DNA of 64,000 bases. It comes from Bacteroidales bacterium UBA5349. GTDB lineage: Bacteria > Bacteroidota > Bacteroidia > Bacteroidales > Tenuifilaceae. Of the stretch, positions 8,013 through 15,715 are shown piece by piece. The notes beneath the pieces were generated by a model, which did no database searches, was not told the origin of the DNA, and saw only the letters and a list, made by a program, of their open reading frames with translations. Both the position numbers and the translations under genes were made by a program. The first letter of the stretch is position 1. Each line of letters opens with the position of its first letter. Location: contig DHQB01000006.1 in NCBI GenBank assembly GCA_002410065.1, forward strand, positions 62,001 through 126,000, written 5' to 3'.

Positions 8013-9575
8013 ATGAAAAAAATAATAGTGTTCTTATTTATCCTTGGCTATTATACAGGATACGGCCAAGTTTACAAAGTTGAGTTAGAGGGTAAATTTC
8101 TTCCTGCAAAAATTATTTTTGAAGATGGCGTGGTTCGCGATATTCTTATGAAGTATCAACAACCTGAATTTTTCAAAAATCCTTCTAATAAATTCACCAT
8201 CTCAATGGGTGCTGAAAGTGAAGCATATTCACATACCGGAGGTATTGAAGCATTTTTGATTGACAATACAGTTTGGGCTTTACGAACTGTCGAAGGAAAA
8301 AATCAGTTTGTATCTCTTAGAATGCAGGGTGCAATAGAGCAATTTGAAGTTGTAATAAATGGCAAATTTGGTGAGGTTAAGGAGGAACATCAGGATGAGA
8401 AATATATAATTCTAGGATCAAGAACAAAATTGATAACTCGCAATAATTTAAAAAATGAAAATATTGCAGGCAACCCCAGCGATGAGAAAATAGTTGAGTG
8501 GATTTCAGACTCCCCTGAAACAATGGAAGATTTTAGGCTAGCCCAAAAAGATGCTACTGCTGAAACAAAAAGGCTCGACTCTTTAAGTGCAGCTGGAGTT
8601 ACTCAAGGTAAGTCTGAGCGTAAGGGGTTATTGGGCGCACTTGAGAATGCAAAAATTAAGGAAACACAAGTAAAGCAAGAAGCAGCTACCAATATTGATA
8701 TGTGGAGATTGGTTAATAATTACAATGCCTACTACGAAGCTAAGAACCCGGGTAAAATCAAATACTATTTTGTATCAAAGCCTATCTGGAAAGCCCTACC
8801 TGCTAAAGTTAAAACAGATGCAGAGATTAAGGCTGAAAAACAAGCAAAACTAGATAATCAATGGGCAGGAAGAACGCCTGCTGGATCACCAGAATTGGCT
8901 TCTGCAAAAGACAACACTCCTGTTAAAAAAGAAACATTCGATGCCAAACTTAAACGTATTGCTGCCGATGGCAACAAAGTTGGAGTACTTTTAATTTTGA
9001 ACCCTGTTCGAAAACTTGCGTCTGGTCAACAATTGGGGTCGGAAGTTGTAAATGACGAAAACTCATATATGGACGAGTCGCTCTACGAAGCAGGGATTCA
9101 AATTGTTAAGGAGTTAAATGAGGCTTTTGGGACTACTGTAATTGAACTTGTTGACTTGTCGAAAATGCCTTATCGGGATACTAAAGTGATGGGTCATGCA
9201 GTACGACTTGACGATTGGTGGGCATCTAAATTTAAAGTTGTATTTGAGTACACCATTGACCCTTTGCTGAGATACGAGGTTATGTCAATAAAGGGCGAAT
9301 ATAAAAATACTACAGCCCTCAATCTTCGTACATCGATGGTTGTAAAGGAGTATATTGGAAATACCACTGCAACAAAACAGGACTTTTTGGCACAAATTCT
9401 TAATATGGGTGGTTTTGTTACTCCAGTTAAGGCGCACGACGATGGAGAAGAGGCTACCAGTGTTGAAGAGTTATATAAGAGTACGCTTGAAAAGCTTGAG
9501 GTGCCTCTACTCGAGAAAATTAAGAATGAAAGGGCTAGCGGCATTGCTAAAGTGGTAAATAAATTCAAAAAATAA
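8013..9575 (+). CDS. Secreted protein of unknown function (520 aa)
   Basis: I do not recognise a family. The first 18 residues form a signal peptide (MKKIIVFLFILGYYTGYG), so the protein is exported. Residues 20-140 look like a beta-rich domain. Residues 150-340 are Lys/Glu/Ala-rich and probably helical. The C-terminal half (about 325-515) begins with VGVLLILNPVRKLASGQ and continues with alternating strands and helices, ending in a basic helix. No type IX sorting tail or lipobox is present. It is followed 88 bases later by a lipoprotein gene in the same direction, which may be co-transcribed. Confidence 0.8.
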   Translation: MKKIIVFLFILGYYTGYGQVYKVELEGKFLPAKIIFEDGVVRDILMKYQQPEFFKNPSNKFTISMGAESEAYSHTGGIEAFLIDNTVWALRTVEGKNQFVSLRMQGAIEQFEVVINGKFGEVKEEHQDEKYIILGSRTKLITRNNLKNENIAGNPSDEKIVEWISDSPETMEDFRLAQKDATAETKRLDSLSAAGVTQGKSERKGLLGALENAKIKETQVKQEAATNIDMWRLVNNYNAYYEAKNPGKIKYYFVSKPIWKALPAKVKTDAEIKAEKQAKLDNQWAGRTPAGSPELASAKDNTPVKKETFDAKLKRIAADGNKVGVLLILNPVRKLASGQQLGSEVVNDENSYMDESLYEAGIQIVKELNEAFGTTVIELVDLSKMPYRDTKVMGHAVRLDDWWASKFKVVFEYTIDPLLRYEVMSIKGEYKNTTALNLRTSMVVKEYIGNTTATKQDFLAQILNMGGFVTPVKAHDDGEEATSVEELYKSTLEKLEVPLLEKIKNERASGIAKVVNKFKK

Positions 9576-9663
9576 TTGGCTAATAGTTAGTTAGCGGTCA
9601 TTGTAAAACACTATAGCTCAATTATAAACTGACCTACAAAATATAAACTAAAAACCAATTTCA

Positions 9664-10815
9664 ATGAAAAAAATATTTATTGCATTTACTATAGCAGCTA
9701 CAATATTTACTGCTTGTGAAAAAGAGACGGATCAAGAGCCGCAACCTCAATTGCCTACTGTTTCTTCAGAGCCAATAACTAATATCACAACAATATCAGC
9801 AGAAAGTGGTGGAAATATAACCTCCAAAGGGAGTGCTGATATTATTGAAAAAGGTATTGTTTGGAGCACCACTTCAAATCCTATGTATGGAGCATCAAAC
9901 TCATATATGACAAATGATGGTGATGGAATAGGTGTTTACTCCAGCACTATGACTGATTTGATTTCTGGAACTACATATTATGTAAAGGCTTACGCACGAA
10001 ATAAGGTTGGAACTGCTTATGGGAGTGAACTTAGCTTTACTTCTGTTAGTTTGTCTTTGCCAACTCTAACAACTGGGCCAATAACTTCAATAACAAATTC
10101 TTCTGCTGTATGTGCAGGTATGATCACATCTGACGGTGGTACAGAAATTACTGCTCGTGGAATTTGCTGGAGCACTGAGCCAAATCCTACCATTCTTAAC
10201 ACCCTTACATATAGCGGAACTGGTAGTGGAGAATTTGAAGGTATAGTAACAGGTAATTCGAACACGTTGTATTACGTAAGAGCTTTTGCAACCAATAGTG
10301 TTGGCACTGCTTATGGAAACGAGTTAAGCTTTTTAACTTTAGTAGGTATTGGCGATAATTATCAGGGCGGGGTTATTGCTTATGTATTGCAATCGGATGA
10401 CCCAGGATACGATGCCAATGTTCAACATGGATTAATTGCAGCCCTAAGTGATCAAAGCACATCTGCACCTTGGTCGCTTACATTTACAACAACCGGAGCA
10501 ACAGCTCAGGCTTACGGTACAGGACAAGCAAATACAAATACAATTGTAACTGACCAAGGAGAAGGAAGCTATGCAGCTAAATTGTGTGACGACCTTGTTC
10601 TGGAGGGTTATGAAGATTGGTACCTTCCGAGTATGTACGAATTAGAAAAATTATTCCTAAATAAAGATGTAATAGGCGGTTTTGCAGTAGCCTTTTACTG
10701 GAGTTCAAGCGAGGAGGACATGAACTCAGCATGGTTACAATCATTTAATAGTAACTCACAGGCTCCAGGAACTAAGACCAATACGTACTATGTTCGGGCC
10801 GTTAGGTCGTTTTAA
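9664..10815 (+). CDS. Surface lipoprotein with two FN3-like repeats and a DUF1566 (Lcl) domain
   Basis: A 383-aa lipoprotein: the signal peptide ends in the lipobox FTAC with Cys at about 18. Two repeated beta-sandwich modules follow (about 33-130 and 131-225). Each contains the pattern ...GIxWST..P, Y(Y)VxAxAxNxxGTAYGxELSF. The C-terminal part (about 230-383) is a DUF1566/Lcl-type domain with GGVIAYVLQ, DWYLPSMYEL and YWSSSEE, a fold found in surface and matrix proteins of Bacteroidota. No enzymatic role is apparent. A hairpin terminator follows directly. Confidence 0.87.
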   Translation: MKKIFIAFTIAATIFTACEKETDQEPQPQLPTVSSEPITNITTISAESGGNITSKGSADIIEKGIVWSTTSNPMYGASNSYMTNDGDGIGVYSSTMTDLISGTTYYVKAYARNKVGTAYGSELSFTSVSLSLPTLTTGPITSITNSSAVCAGMITSDGGTEITARGICWSTEPNPTILNTLTYSGTGSGEFEGIVTGNSNTLYYVRAFATNSVGTAYGNELSFLTLVGIGDNYQGGVIAYVLQSDDPGYDANVQHGLIAALSDQSTSAPWSLTFTTTGATAQAYGTGQANTNTIVTDQGEGSYAAKLCDDLVLEGYEDWYLPSMYELEKLFLNKDVIGGFAVAFYWSSSEEDMNSAWLQSFNSNSQAPGTKTNTYYVRAVRSF

Positions 10816-10861
10816 GTATCTATTATTCAGGATGTTTAATATATACTTATAAAAAATTAAT

Positions 10862-10895
10862 AAAATAGCAGAGATAAATAACTCTGCTATTTTTC
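10862..10895 (+). terminator. Terminator after the DUF1566 lipoprotein gene
   Basis: A 12-bp stem (10862-10873 with 10882-10893) has a short AT loop and flanking A and T runs. Confidence 0.85.
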
Positions 10896-11007
10896 AATGA
10901 GAATAATAATGTTAAGGAAAAATAACGAACCGGCATCCCTTGTTAGGGTGATACTTTTAATTTGTGATAGGATAAAGAGTTACTTTCCTCTTCCTTTTTT
11001 ATAAAAA

Positions 11008-11021
11008 TTGATTTCAATCAA
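11008..11021. promoter_or_regulatory. Perfect FNR/HcpR-type palindrome
   Basis: TTGATTTCAATCAA equals the FNR consensus TTGAT-N4-ATCAA. It lies 56 bases upstream of the DUF2892 gene start. CRP/FNR-family regulators of Bacteroidota recognise related sites (known); binding here is inferred. Confidence 0.45.
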
Positions 11022-11077
11022 GCTAAGAACATTATTAAAGATTGATTGTTACCCTGTCATATCAATATTTTAAAATC

Positions 11078-11272
11078 ATGAAACATAATATTGGAACAAC
11101 CGATAAAACAATTCGGATTATTATTGGGCTGGCAATAGCCGCTTTAGGTATTTATTACCAGAGCTGGTGGGGTTTGATTGCCATACTTCCTTTAGCAACT
11201 GCTTTTACGAGCTTCTGTGGGCTTTACACCATTCTTGGAATAAATACTTGCCCTGCAAAGAAAAAAGCATAA
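11078..11272 (+). CDS. DUF2892 small membrane protein
   Basis: A 64-aa inner-membrane protein of the DUF2892 (YgaP transmembrane-like) family. It opens with the signature MKHNIGTTDKTIRIIIG and has two hydrophobic helices (about 12-30 and 33-50), followed by GINTC and a basic tail. In other bacteria this domain is often fused or adjacent to rhodanese sulfurtransferases; none is present here. I chose ATG 11078 over an upstream TTG at 11042 because family members start at MK-N-G. A bidirectional terminator follows. Confidence 0.85.
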   Translation: MKHNIGTTDKTIRIIIGLAIAALGIYYQSWWGLIAILPLATAFTSFCGLYTILGINTCPAKKKA

Positions 11273-11274
11273 AT

Positions 11275-11312
11275 AAAAAAGGAGGTGAATATAAAACACC
11301 TCCTTTTTTTAT
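11275..11312. terminator. Bidirectional terminator between DUF2892 and sucC genes
   Basis: Stem GGAGGTG/CACCTCC (11281-11287 with 11297-11303), flanked by A6 and T7, serves the two convergent genes. Confidence 0.9.
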
Positions 11313-11329
11313 TTCATTGTAACTCTTTT

Positions 11330-12514
11330 TTAAACCATTTTGCCCACTAGGTCCGCTGCATCCTGAAGGCTAATTGCAGAGTAAACCTTAAGGCCGCTTT
11401 TATCGATTAACACTTTACCCTCCTCTGCATTTGTTCCCTGCAATCTGACAATAACAGGAACAGGAATATTACCAATCTCTTTATACGCATCTACTATACC
11501 TTGGGCTACTCTATCGCAACGAACAATACCACCAAAGATATTTATCAGTATTGCCTTTACAGCAGGGTCCCTTAAAATTATCCTAAATCCGGCTGCTACA
11601 GTTTCAGCATTTGCAGCACCTCCTACATCAAGAAAATTCGCAGGATCTCCACCGGAAAGTTTAACAATATCCATAGTGGCCATAGCCAAACCAGCTCCAT
11701 TCACCATGCACCCCACATTCCCATCCAACTTTATAAAATTCAAGTTTGATTTTGAAGCTTCAACCTCAGCAGGATCCTCTTCGTCTAAATCGCGCATATC
11801 CAGTATATCGGCATGCTTAAATAGGGCATTATCATCAATATTTACCTTAGCATCTGCGGCAAAGATTAAATCATCAGAAGTTTTGAACACTGGGTTAATC
11901 TCAAAAAGCGTGGCATCGTACTCAATGTAGGCATTGTAAAGTGCTGTAACAAATTTTACCATTTGCGAATAGGCTTTTCCTTTTAGTCCAAGGTTAAATG
12001 CAATGCGACGAGCCTGAAAGCCTTGAATGCCCATGGGGTGAATCTCCTCTTTGAAAATTAGGTGAGGTGTTTTTGCTGCAACAGCTTCAATGTCCATTCC
12101 GCCTTCAGTTGAATATAGCACCATGTTCCGACCAGTTGACCTATTTAACAATATGCTCATATAGAACTCCTGCACCTGTGATGGACCAGGATAGTATATC
12201 CCCTGCTCAACAAGTACTTTTTTAACAAGCTTTCCATTGGGTCCTGTTTGGTGGGTAACCAAGGTCATCCCTAATATACTCTCGGTATATTTTTTAACCT
12301 CGTCTATAGACTTGGCAATTTTTACGCCCCCCCCTTTGCCTCTCCCCCCTGCATGGATTTGCGCTTTTACAGCAATGGCATTTGTGCCTGTTGAGTCCAT
12401 AATCTCTTTAGCAGCCTTAACGGCATCGTCAGAATTGAGCACTAATGCTCCTTGGGGTACAGCTACTCCTGATCTTTTAAGTAATTCTTTAGCCTGATAC
12501 TCATGGATATTCAT
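11330..12514 (-). CDS. sucC: Succinyl-CoA synthetase (ADP-forming), beta subunit
   Basis: With SucD it interconverts succinyl-CoA and succinate with ADP or GDP phosphorylation in the citric acid cycle. The 394-aa protein starts MNIHEYQAKELLKRSGV, the standard SucC opening. It has the ATP-grasp nucleotide-binding segment GGRGKGGGVK (about 53-62) and the C-terminal CoA-ligase fold with NGAGLAMATMD and FLDVGGAA. The open frame extends 21 codons further upstream, but the family start is clearly ATG at 12514. SucD is not adjacent, so the pair is split in this genome. It ends against a bidirectional terminator. Confidence 0.95.
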   Translation of the reverse strand: MNIHEYQAKELLKRSGVAVPQGALVLNSDDAVKAAKEIMDSTGTNAIAVKAQIHAGGRGKGGGVKIAKSIDEVKKYTESILGMTLVTHQTGPNGKLVKKVLVEQGIYYPGPSQVQEFYMSILLNRSTGRNMVLYSTEGGMDIEAVAAKTPHLIFKEEIHPMGIQGFQARRIAFNLGLKGKAYSQMVKFVTALYNAYIEYDATLFEINPVFKTSDDLIFAADAKVNIDDNALFKHADILDMRDLDEEDPAEVEASKSNLNFIKLDGNVGCMVNGAGLAMATMDIVKLSGGDPANFLDVGGAANAETVAAGFRIILRDPAVKAILINIFGGIVRCDRVAQGIVDAYKEIGNIPVPVIVRLQGTNAEEGKVLIDKSGLKVYSAISLQDAADLVGKMV

Positions 12515-12599
12515 TAGAAAAAGGTTTAATTTGCAACTGCGACTAAAGTACAAAAAAAAGGCAAGATAGCATACCAAATAATCGAATCAATTAAGCTAG

Positions 12600-13154
12600 A
12601 TGAAGCATCATAAAAAGTTAAAAAACGAGGAACTAAATAGGGTTAGCATAGAGGCGTTTAAAAGGCAAGATAAGATTCCGGCAGCGATAGTTCTAGATAA
12701 TGTTCGGAGCCTAAACAACATTGGATCGGTATTTAGAACTAGCGACGCACTTGGTATAGAAAAGATAATGATATGTGGTATATCTGCTACTCCCCCCCAC
12801 CCTGAAATATATAAAACAGCTTTAGGTGCAGAAAATTCCGTTTCGTGGCAATACTTCACAGATACAGCAGGTGCAATAAGCCATTTGCATGACGAGGGTT
12901 ATAGAGTAATTGCTGTTGAGCAAACACTTGGTTGCATCGATCTAAGAGATTTCAACCCGGGTGTAAACGCAAAGGTTGCTTTTGTATTTGGTAATGAGCT
13001 AAAAGGGGTAAATCAAGAAGTAATTAATATTTGCGACGATGTAATTGAGATTCCCCAATTTGGAACAAAGCACTCATTCAACATCTCTGTTACAGTAGGC
13101 ATTGTTCTTTGGGATTTCTTTACAAAATACTACCAAAACAAAAAAGAGGGCTAG
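12600..13154 (+). CDS. SpoU/TrmH family RNA 2'-O-methyltransferase
   Basis: A 184-aa SPOUT methyltransferase that transfers a methyl group from S-adenosylmethionine to a ribose 2'-OH of tRNA or rRNA. The three SpoU motifs are present: LDNVRSLNNIGSVFRTSDA (motif 1), FVFGNELKGV (motif 2) and IPQFGTKHSFNISVTVGI (motif 3, with the trefoil-knot cofactor loop). There is no extra N-terminal RNA-binding domain, so the length is that of a minimal member. The target nucleotide cannot be told from sequence. The stop codon TAG forms the loop of its own terminator hairpin. Confidence 0.9.
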   Translation: MKHHKKLKNEELNRVSIEAFKRQDKIPAAIVLDNVRSLNNIGSVFRTSDALGIEKIMICGISATPPHPEIYKTALGAENSVSWQYFTDTAGAISHLHDEGYRVIAVEQTLGCIDLRDFNPGVNAKVAFVFGNELKGVNQEVINICDDVIEIPQFGTKHSFNISVTVGIVLWDFFTKYYQNKKEG

Positions 13155-13168
13155 GCCCTCTTTTTTTA
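13141..13168. terminator. Bidirectional terminator, SpoU gene / TPR lipoprotein gene
   Basis: Stem AGAGGGC/GCCCTCT (13145-13151 with 13155-13161), flanked by A and T runs. The three-base loop is the TAG stop of the methyltransferase gene. Confidence 0.85.
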
Positions 13169-13185
13169 TAAGTATTTATCTTAAA

Positions 13186-14904
13186 CTACTGAAGAATTGC
13201 AGAAAAAGCCTCATTCTGTAGATAGTTGCGGAATTCTAAATCCTTAACAGCGCGTTTTTTAAGCGATGCATCTTTACCAACAGCTGTACGTAGGTTGTCA
13301 AGAATCATTGCCTCATCGCCAATGCGAGCACCAACAATTGCAAGACCGTAGAATGCTTTTGCCTCGTCAACTTTTACAAAAGTGTTCTTAGCAGCATCGT
13401 TCTTGTTAGTAAGAAGCATTGCTAAACCTTGGTTAAAGCTATCGGTACCAGCAAGATATTCAACGGCAGCAGGATACTTGTTATTAATAATTGCAATAAT
13501 ACCTAGGTTGTACTTAACATCAACTCCAGCATTGGTTGCGCTTAGGAATAGTTTTTCAGCCTCTTCAAGGTTACCCTCATGCATAGCAACACAACCAAGG
13601 TTGTTTTTAACAACAGCATTATTTGCATCTATTGCAGAAGCAGCTTCTAAAGCAGTTTTTGCTTCAGCAACTTTACCGTTTTTAAGGTTAATGAATGCTA
13701 TGTTATTATAAGCGCGGAAATCATTATGTGTTTCTGCAGCCTTAGTATAAATTGATAGTTTAGTGTCAATATCCTGGCATATTGAAGCAGCATAGAGCAT
13801 TTCTTCAACATTTAAGCTATCAATATTGTTATTTTTAATCATCTCCATTAATTCCTCATCGGAGTAGCCTATTCTGTCAACGTTAACAATCATCTTGGAG
13901 CGACGTAATTCTGGAAGAATTTTCTCTGCAAGAACCATGTATACTTTGCTAAGGTTTTTAATCTCTTTCTCACGAACCTGAGGATCTGAGTACATTGAAA
14001 GAACGCGAAGGATTAACTCTTTATCTTGGATATCTGAAGCTTGTACCATTTTCTGGAAACCGTCCCAGTCCTCAGAAGTAGTTTCAACCTTTACGTAGTC
14101 GGCTGGTTTGCCCTCCATTTTGGCAGTTTTAAATACGCCACCTAACCATTTCTCCGTGTTTGTTCCACGCTCCTTAGATAGTTTTTCGTTAAGAGCCTCT
14201 GGTCCATCAGGTGATGCATAGGAAGAAACGTTAATGCCCTTTAGTTCCATTTTTTCTTCAGTAGCAACAGTTGCAATAAAGCCTTCTAATGCTTTAACCT
14301 CTTCTTTGGTTAGTTCTGCTTTGCGAATATCTGAACGTTGGATAACAAAGTTTATTTGAGCCTCTTCATTTTTAGAAACAACCTTTTGGAAATCATCCTT
14401 AAGCATTATAGCCCTAGGATTAAGGTCAACAAGTTTTGAGGTTGCAATAACACCAACACCTGCTTTGTAAGGAACGTCAAAAGGAATTCTTTTGTCCTTG
14501 TAAATAATAACAAAACGAAGTTCAAGATCTGATTTCATCATTGCATCGATATACTCAAACTCTATCTCTTGCTTGAAGCTTCCACCTGCTTCGTAGGGAA
14601 TTGCCTGATGATTATCCTCAACGCTCTCACCTTGTAGCATTTTAACTGCTAAAGGAAGTTCGCCTCCTTCGTAAACTAAAACAGGAGTAATCTCAAGAAT
14701 TGCTTTTTTATTGAAATACTTTGCGGGGAAGGTTCCATTGATTTCACCTTTTACAATATTCCCGTGTACTTCGAGTGGGTTTGGAGTTACCTTAAAATTG
14801 GTTCCTTCAGCAAACTCCTTCATTTTATCAACGCCACCACAGCTGCTAAGAATCATGGCTGCTAAGGCAAATAATGCTAAAACATTGAATTTAATTTTTC
14901 TCAT
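13186..14904 (-). CDS. TPR-containing lipoprotein with an OmpA-like segment
   Basis: A 572-aa exported lipoprotein with signal and lipobox LSSC (Cys about 22). Residues 30-150 are a beta-rich domain. Around 205-260 there is an OmpA-family-like stretch (ISSYASPDG-type motif followed by NEKLSKERG and a helix), which may contact peptidoglycan. The C-terminal 200 residues are tetratricopeptide repeats (AYNNIAFINLKNGKVAEA, VVKNNLGCVAMHEGN and relatives). Similar proteins occur in gut Bacteroidales; their role is not established. An outer-membrane or periplasmic scaffold is the likely place (inference). Confidence 0.82.
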   Translation of the reverse strand: MRKIKFNVLALFALAAMILSSCGGVDKMKEFAEGTNFKVTPNPLEVHGNIVKGEINGTFPAKYFNKKAILEITPVLVYEGGELPLAVKMLQGESVEDNHQAIPYEAGGSFKQEIEFEYIDAMMKSDLELRFVIIYKDKRIPFDVPYKAGVGVIATSKLVDLNPRAIMLKDDFQKVVSKNEEAQINFVIQRSDIRKAELTKEEVKALEGFIATVATEEKMELKGINVSSYASPDGPEALNEKLSKERGTNTEKWLGGVFKTAKMEGKPADYVKVETTSEDWDGFQKMVQASDIQDKELILRVLSMYSDPQVREKEIKNLSKVYMVLAEKILPELRRSKMIVNVDRIGYSDEELMEMIKNNNIDSLNVEEMLYAASICQDIDTKLSIYTKAAETHNDFRAYNNIAFINLKNGKVAEAKTALEAASAIDANNAVVKNNLGCVAMHEGNLEEAEKLFLSATNAGVDVKYNLGIIAIINNKYPAAVEYLAGTDSFNQGLAMLLTNKNDAAKNTFVKVDEAKAFYGLAIVGARIGDEAMILDNLRTAVGKDASLKKRAVKDLEFRNYLQNEAFSAILQ

Positions 14905-15012
14905 AATTATCAGTGTTTGATTTGGTTTTCTTACTTTTTTGGTTTATAACATACAAATTTAATACACTTTTACGAAAAAGGAAACGTTTACCCTTAATTT
15001 TTACGTTTAAAT

Positions 15013-15642
15013 TCAAAAAGATAGTCTTTTAACACCTTTTTCATGTCTTTCGTCAAGAATTGCCGTTTTAATTTTCTCATAATCTTCAGAATTCTTCACA
15101 AAATCAACATTTGATGTGTCTATGATTAGAAAAGTGTACTCTGGATGCTGTTTAAAGAATGAGAAATATCCTTCCTGAATTCTGTCAAGATAGTCTGCAG
15201 TTATGGTTTTCTCATAATCCCTTCCCCTAATCTTAATGTTCTCCAACAATCTATCGGTAGGCAGATGAAGGAATACGTATAGATCGGGTTTGGGGATTGA
15301 ACTATAGATTATTTCGAAAATCTGTCGGTATAAGTTAAACTCATCCTTAGCCAATGTGTTCTGGGCAAAAATGAGTGATTTCATGAAAAAGTAATCAGCA
15401 ATAATCATCGGCTGAAACAGAGAACTCGCACGAAGCTCATTATTCAATTGCTTGTAGCGTTCTGCCAAAAACGATAATTCCAGTGGAAAACTATATCGTT
15501 CTGCATCTTCATAAAACTTTGGTAAAAAAGGATTGTCGGAGAACCGTTCAAGCACAAGCTTCGCATTGAGCTCATTTGCCAGCATAGTGCTTAGGGTTGT
15601 TTTACCTGCACCAATATTCCCTTCAATTACAAGATACCTCAT
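15013..15642 (-). CDS. Deoxynucleoside kinase
   Basis: A 209-aa kinase of the deoxyadenosine/deoxyguanosine kinase (dNK) family, which phosphorylates deoxynucleosides in nucleotide salvage. The N-terminal P-loop GNIGAGKTT (residues 8-16) and the conserved E32RFSDNPFL segment are seen, and the lid region with KIRGRDYE lies near 130-140. The usual DRS motif is replaced by IADYFFMKS, as in related bacterial members. The start ATG at 15642 gives the family's short N-terminus. It is transcribed from the same strand as the prolyl oligopeptidase, but a terminator separates them. Confidence 0.88.
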   Translation of the reverse strand: MRYLVIEGNIGAGKTTLSTMLANELNAKLVLERFSDNPFLPKFYEDAERYSFPLELSFLAERYKQLNNELRASSLFQPMIIADYFFMKSLIFAQNTLAKDEFNLYRQIFEIIYSSIPKPDLYVFLHLPTDRLLENIKIRGRDYEKTITADYLDRIQEGYFSFFKQHPEYTFLIIDTSNVDFVKNSEDYEKIKTAILDERHEKGVKRLSF

Positions 15643-15657
15643 AGCATAAGGTTAGCT

Positions 15658-15692
15658 AAAAAAAAGGAGTTGGACCCTTGCCAACTCCTACT
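15658..15692 (-). terminator. Terminator after prolyl oligopeptidase gene
   Basis: Stem GGAGTTGG/CCAACTCC (15666-15673 with 15681-15688). On the minus strand it is followed by a T7 run. Confidence 0.85.
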
Positions 15693-15715
15693 ATACTTTT
15701 AGTTATCAAATATTA

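Noticed and set aside
12515..12577. Upstream extension of sucC
   Set aside because: SucC proteins start at MNIHEYQAKELL; the extra 21 codons look like leader sequence.
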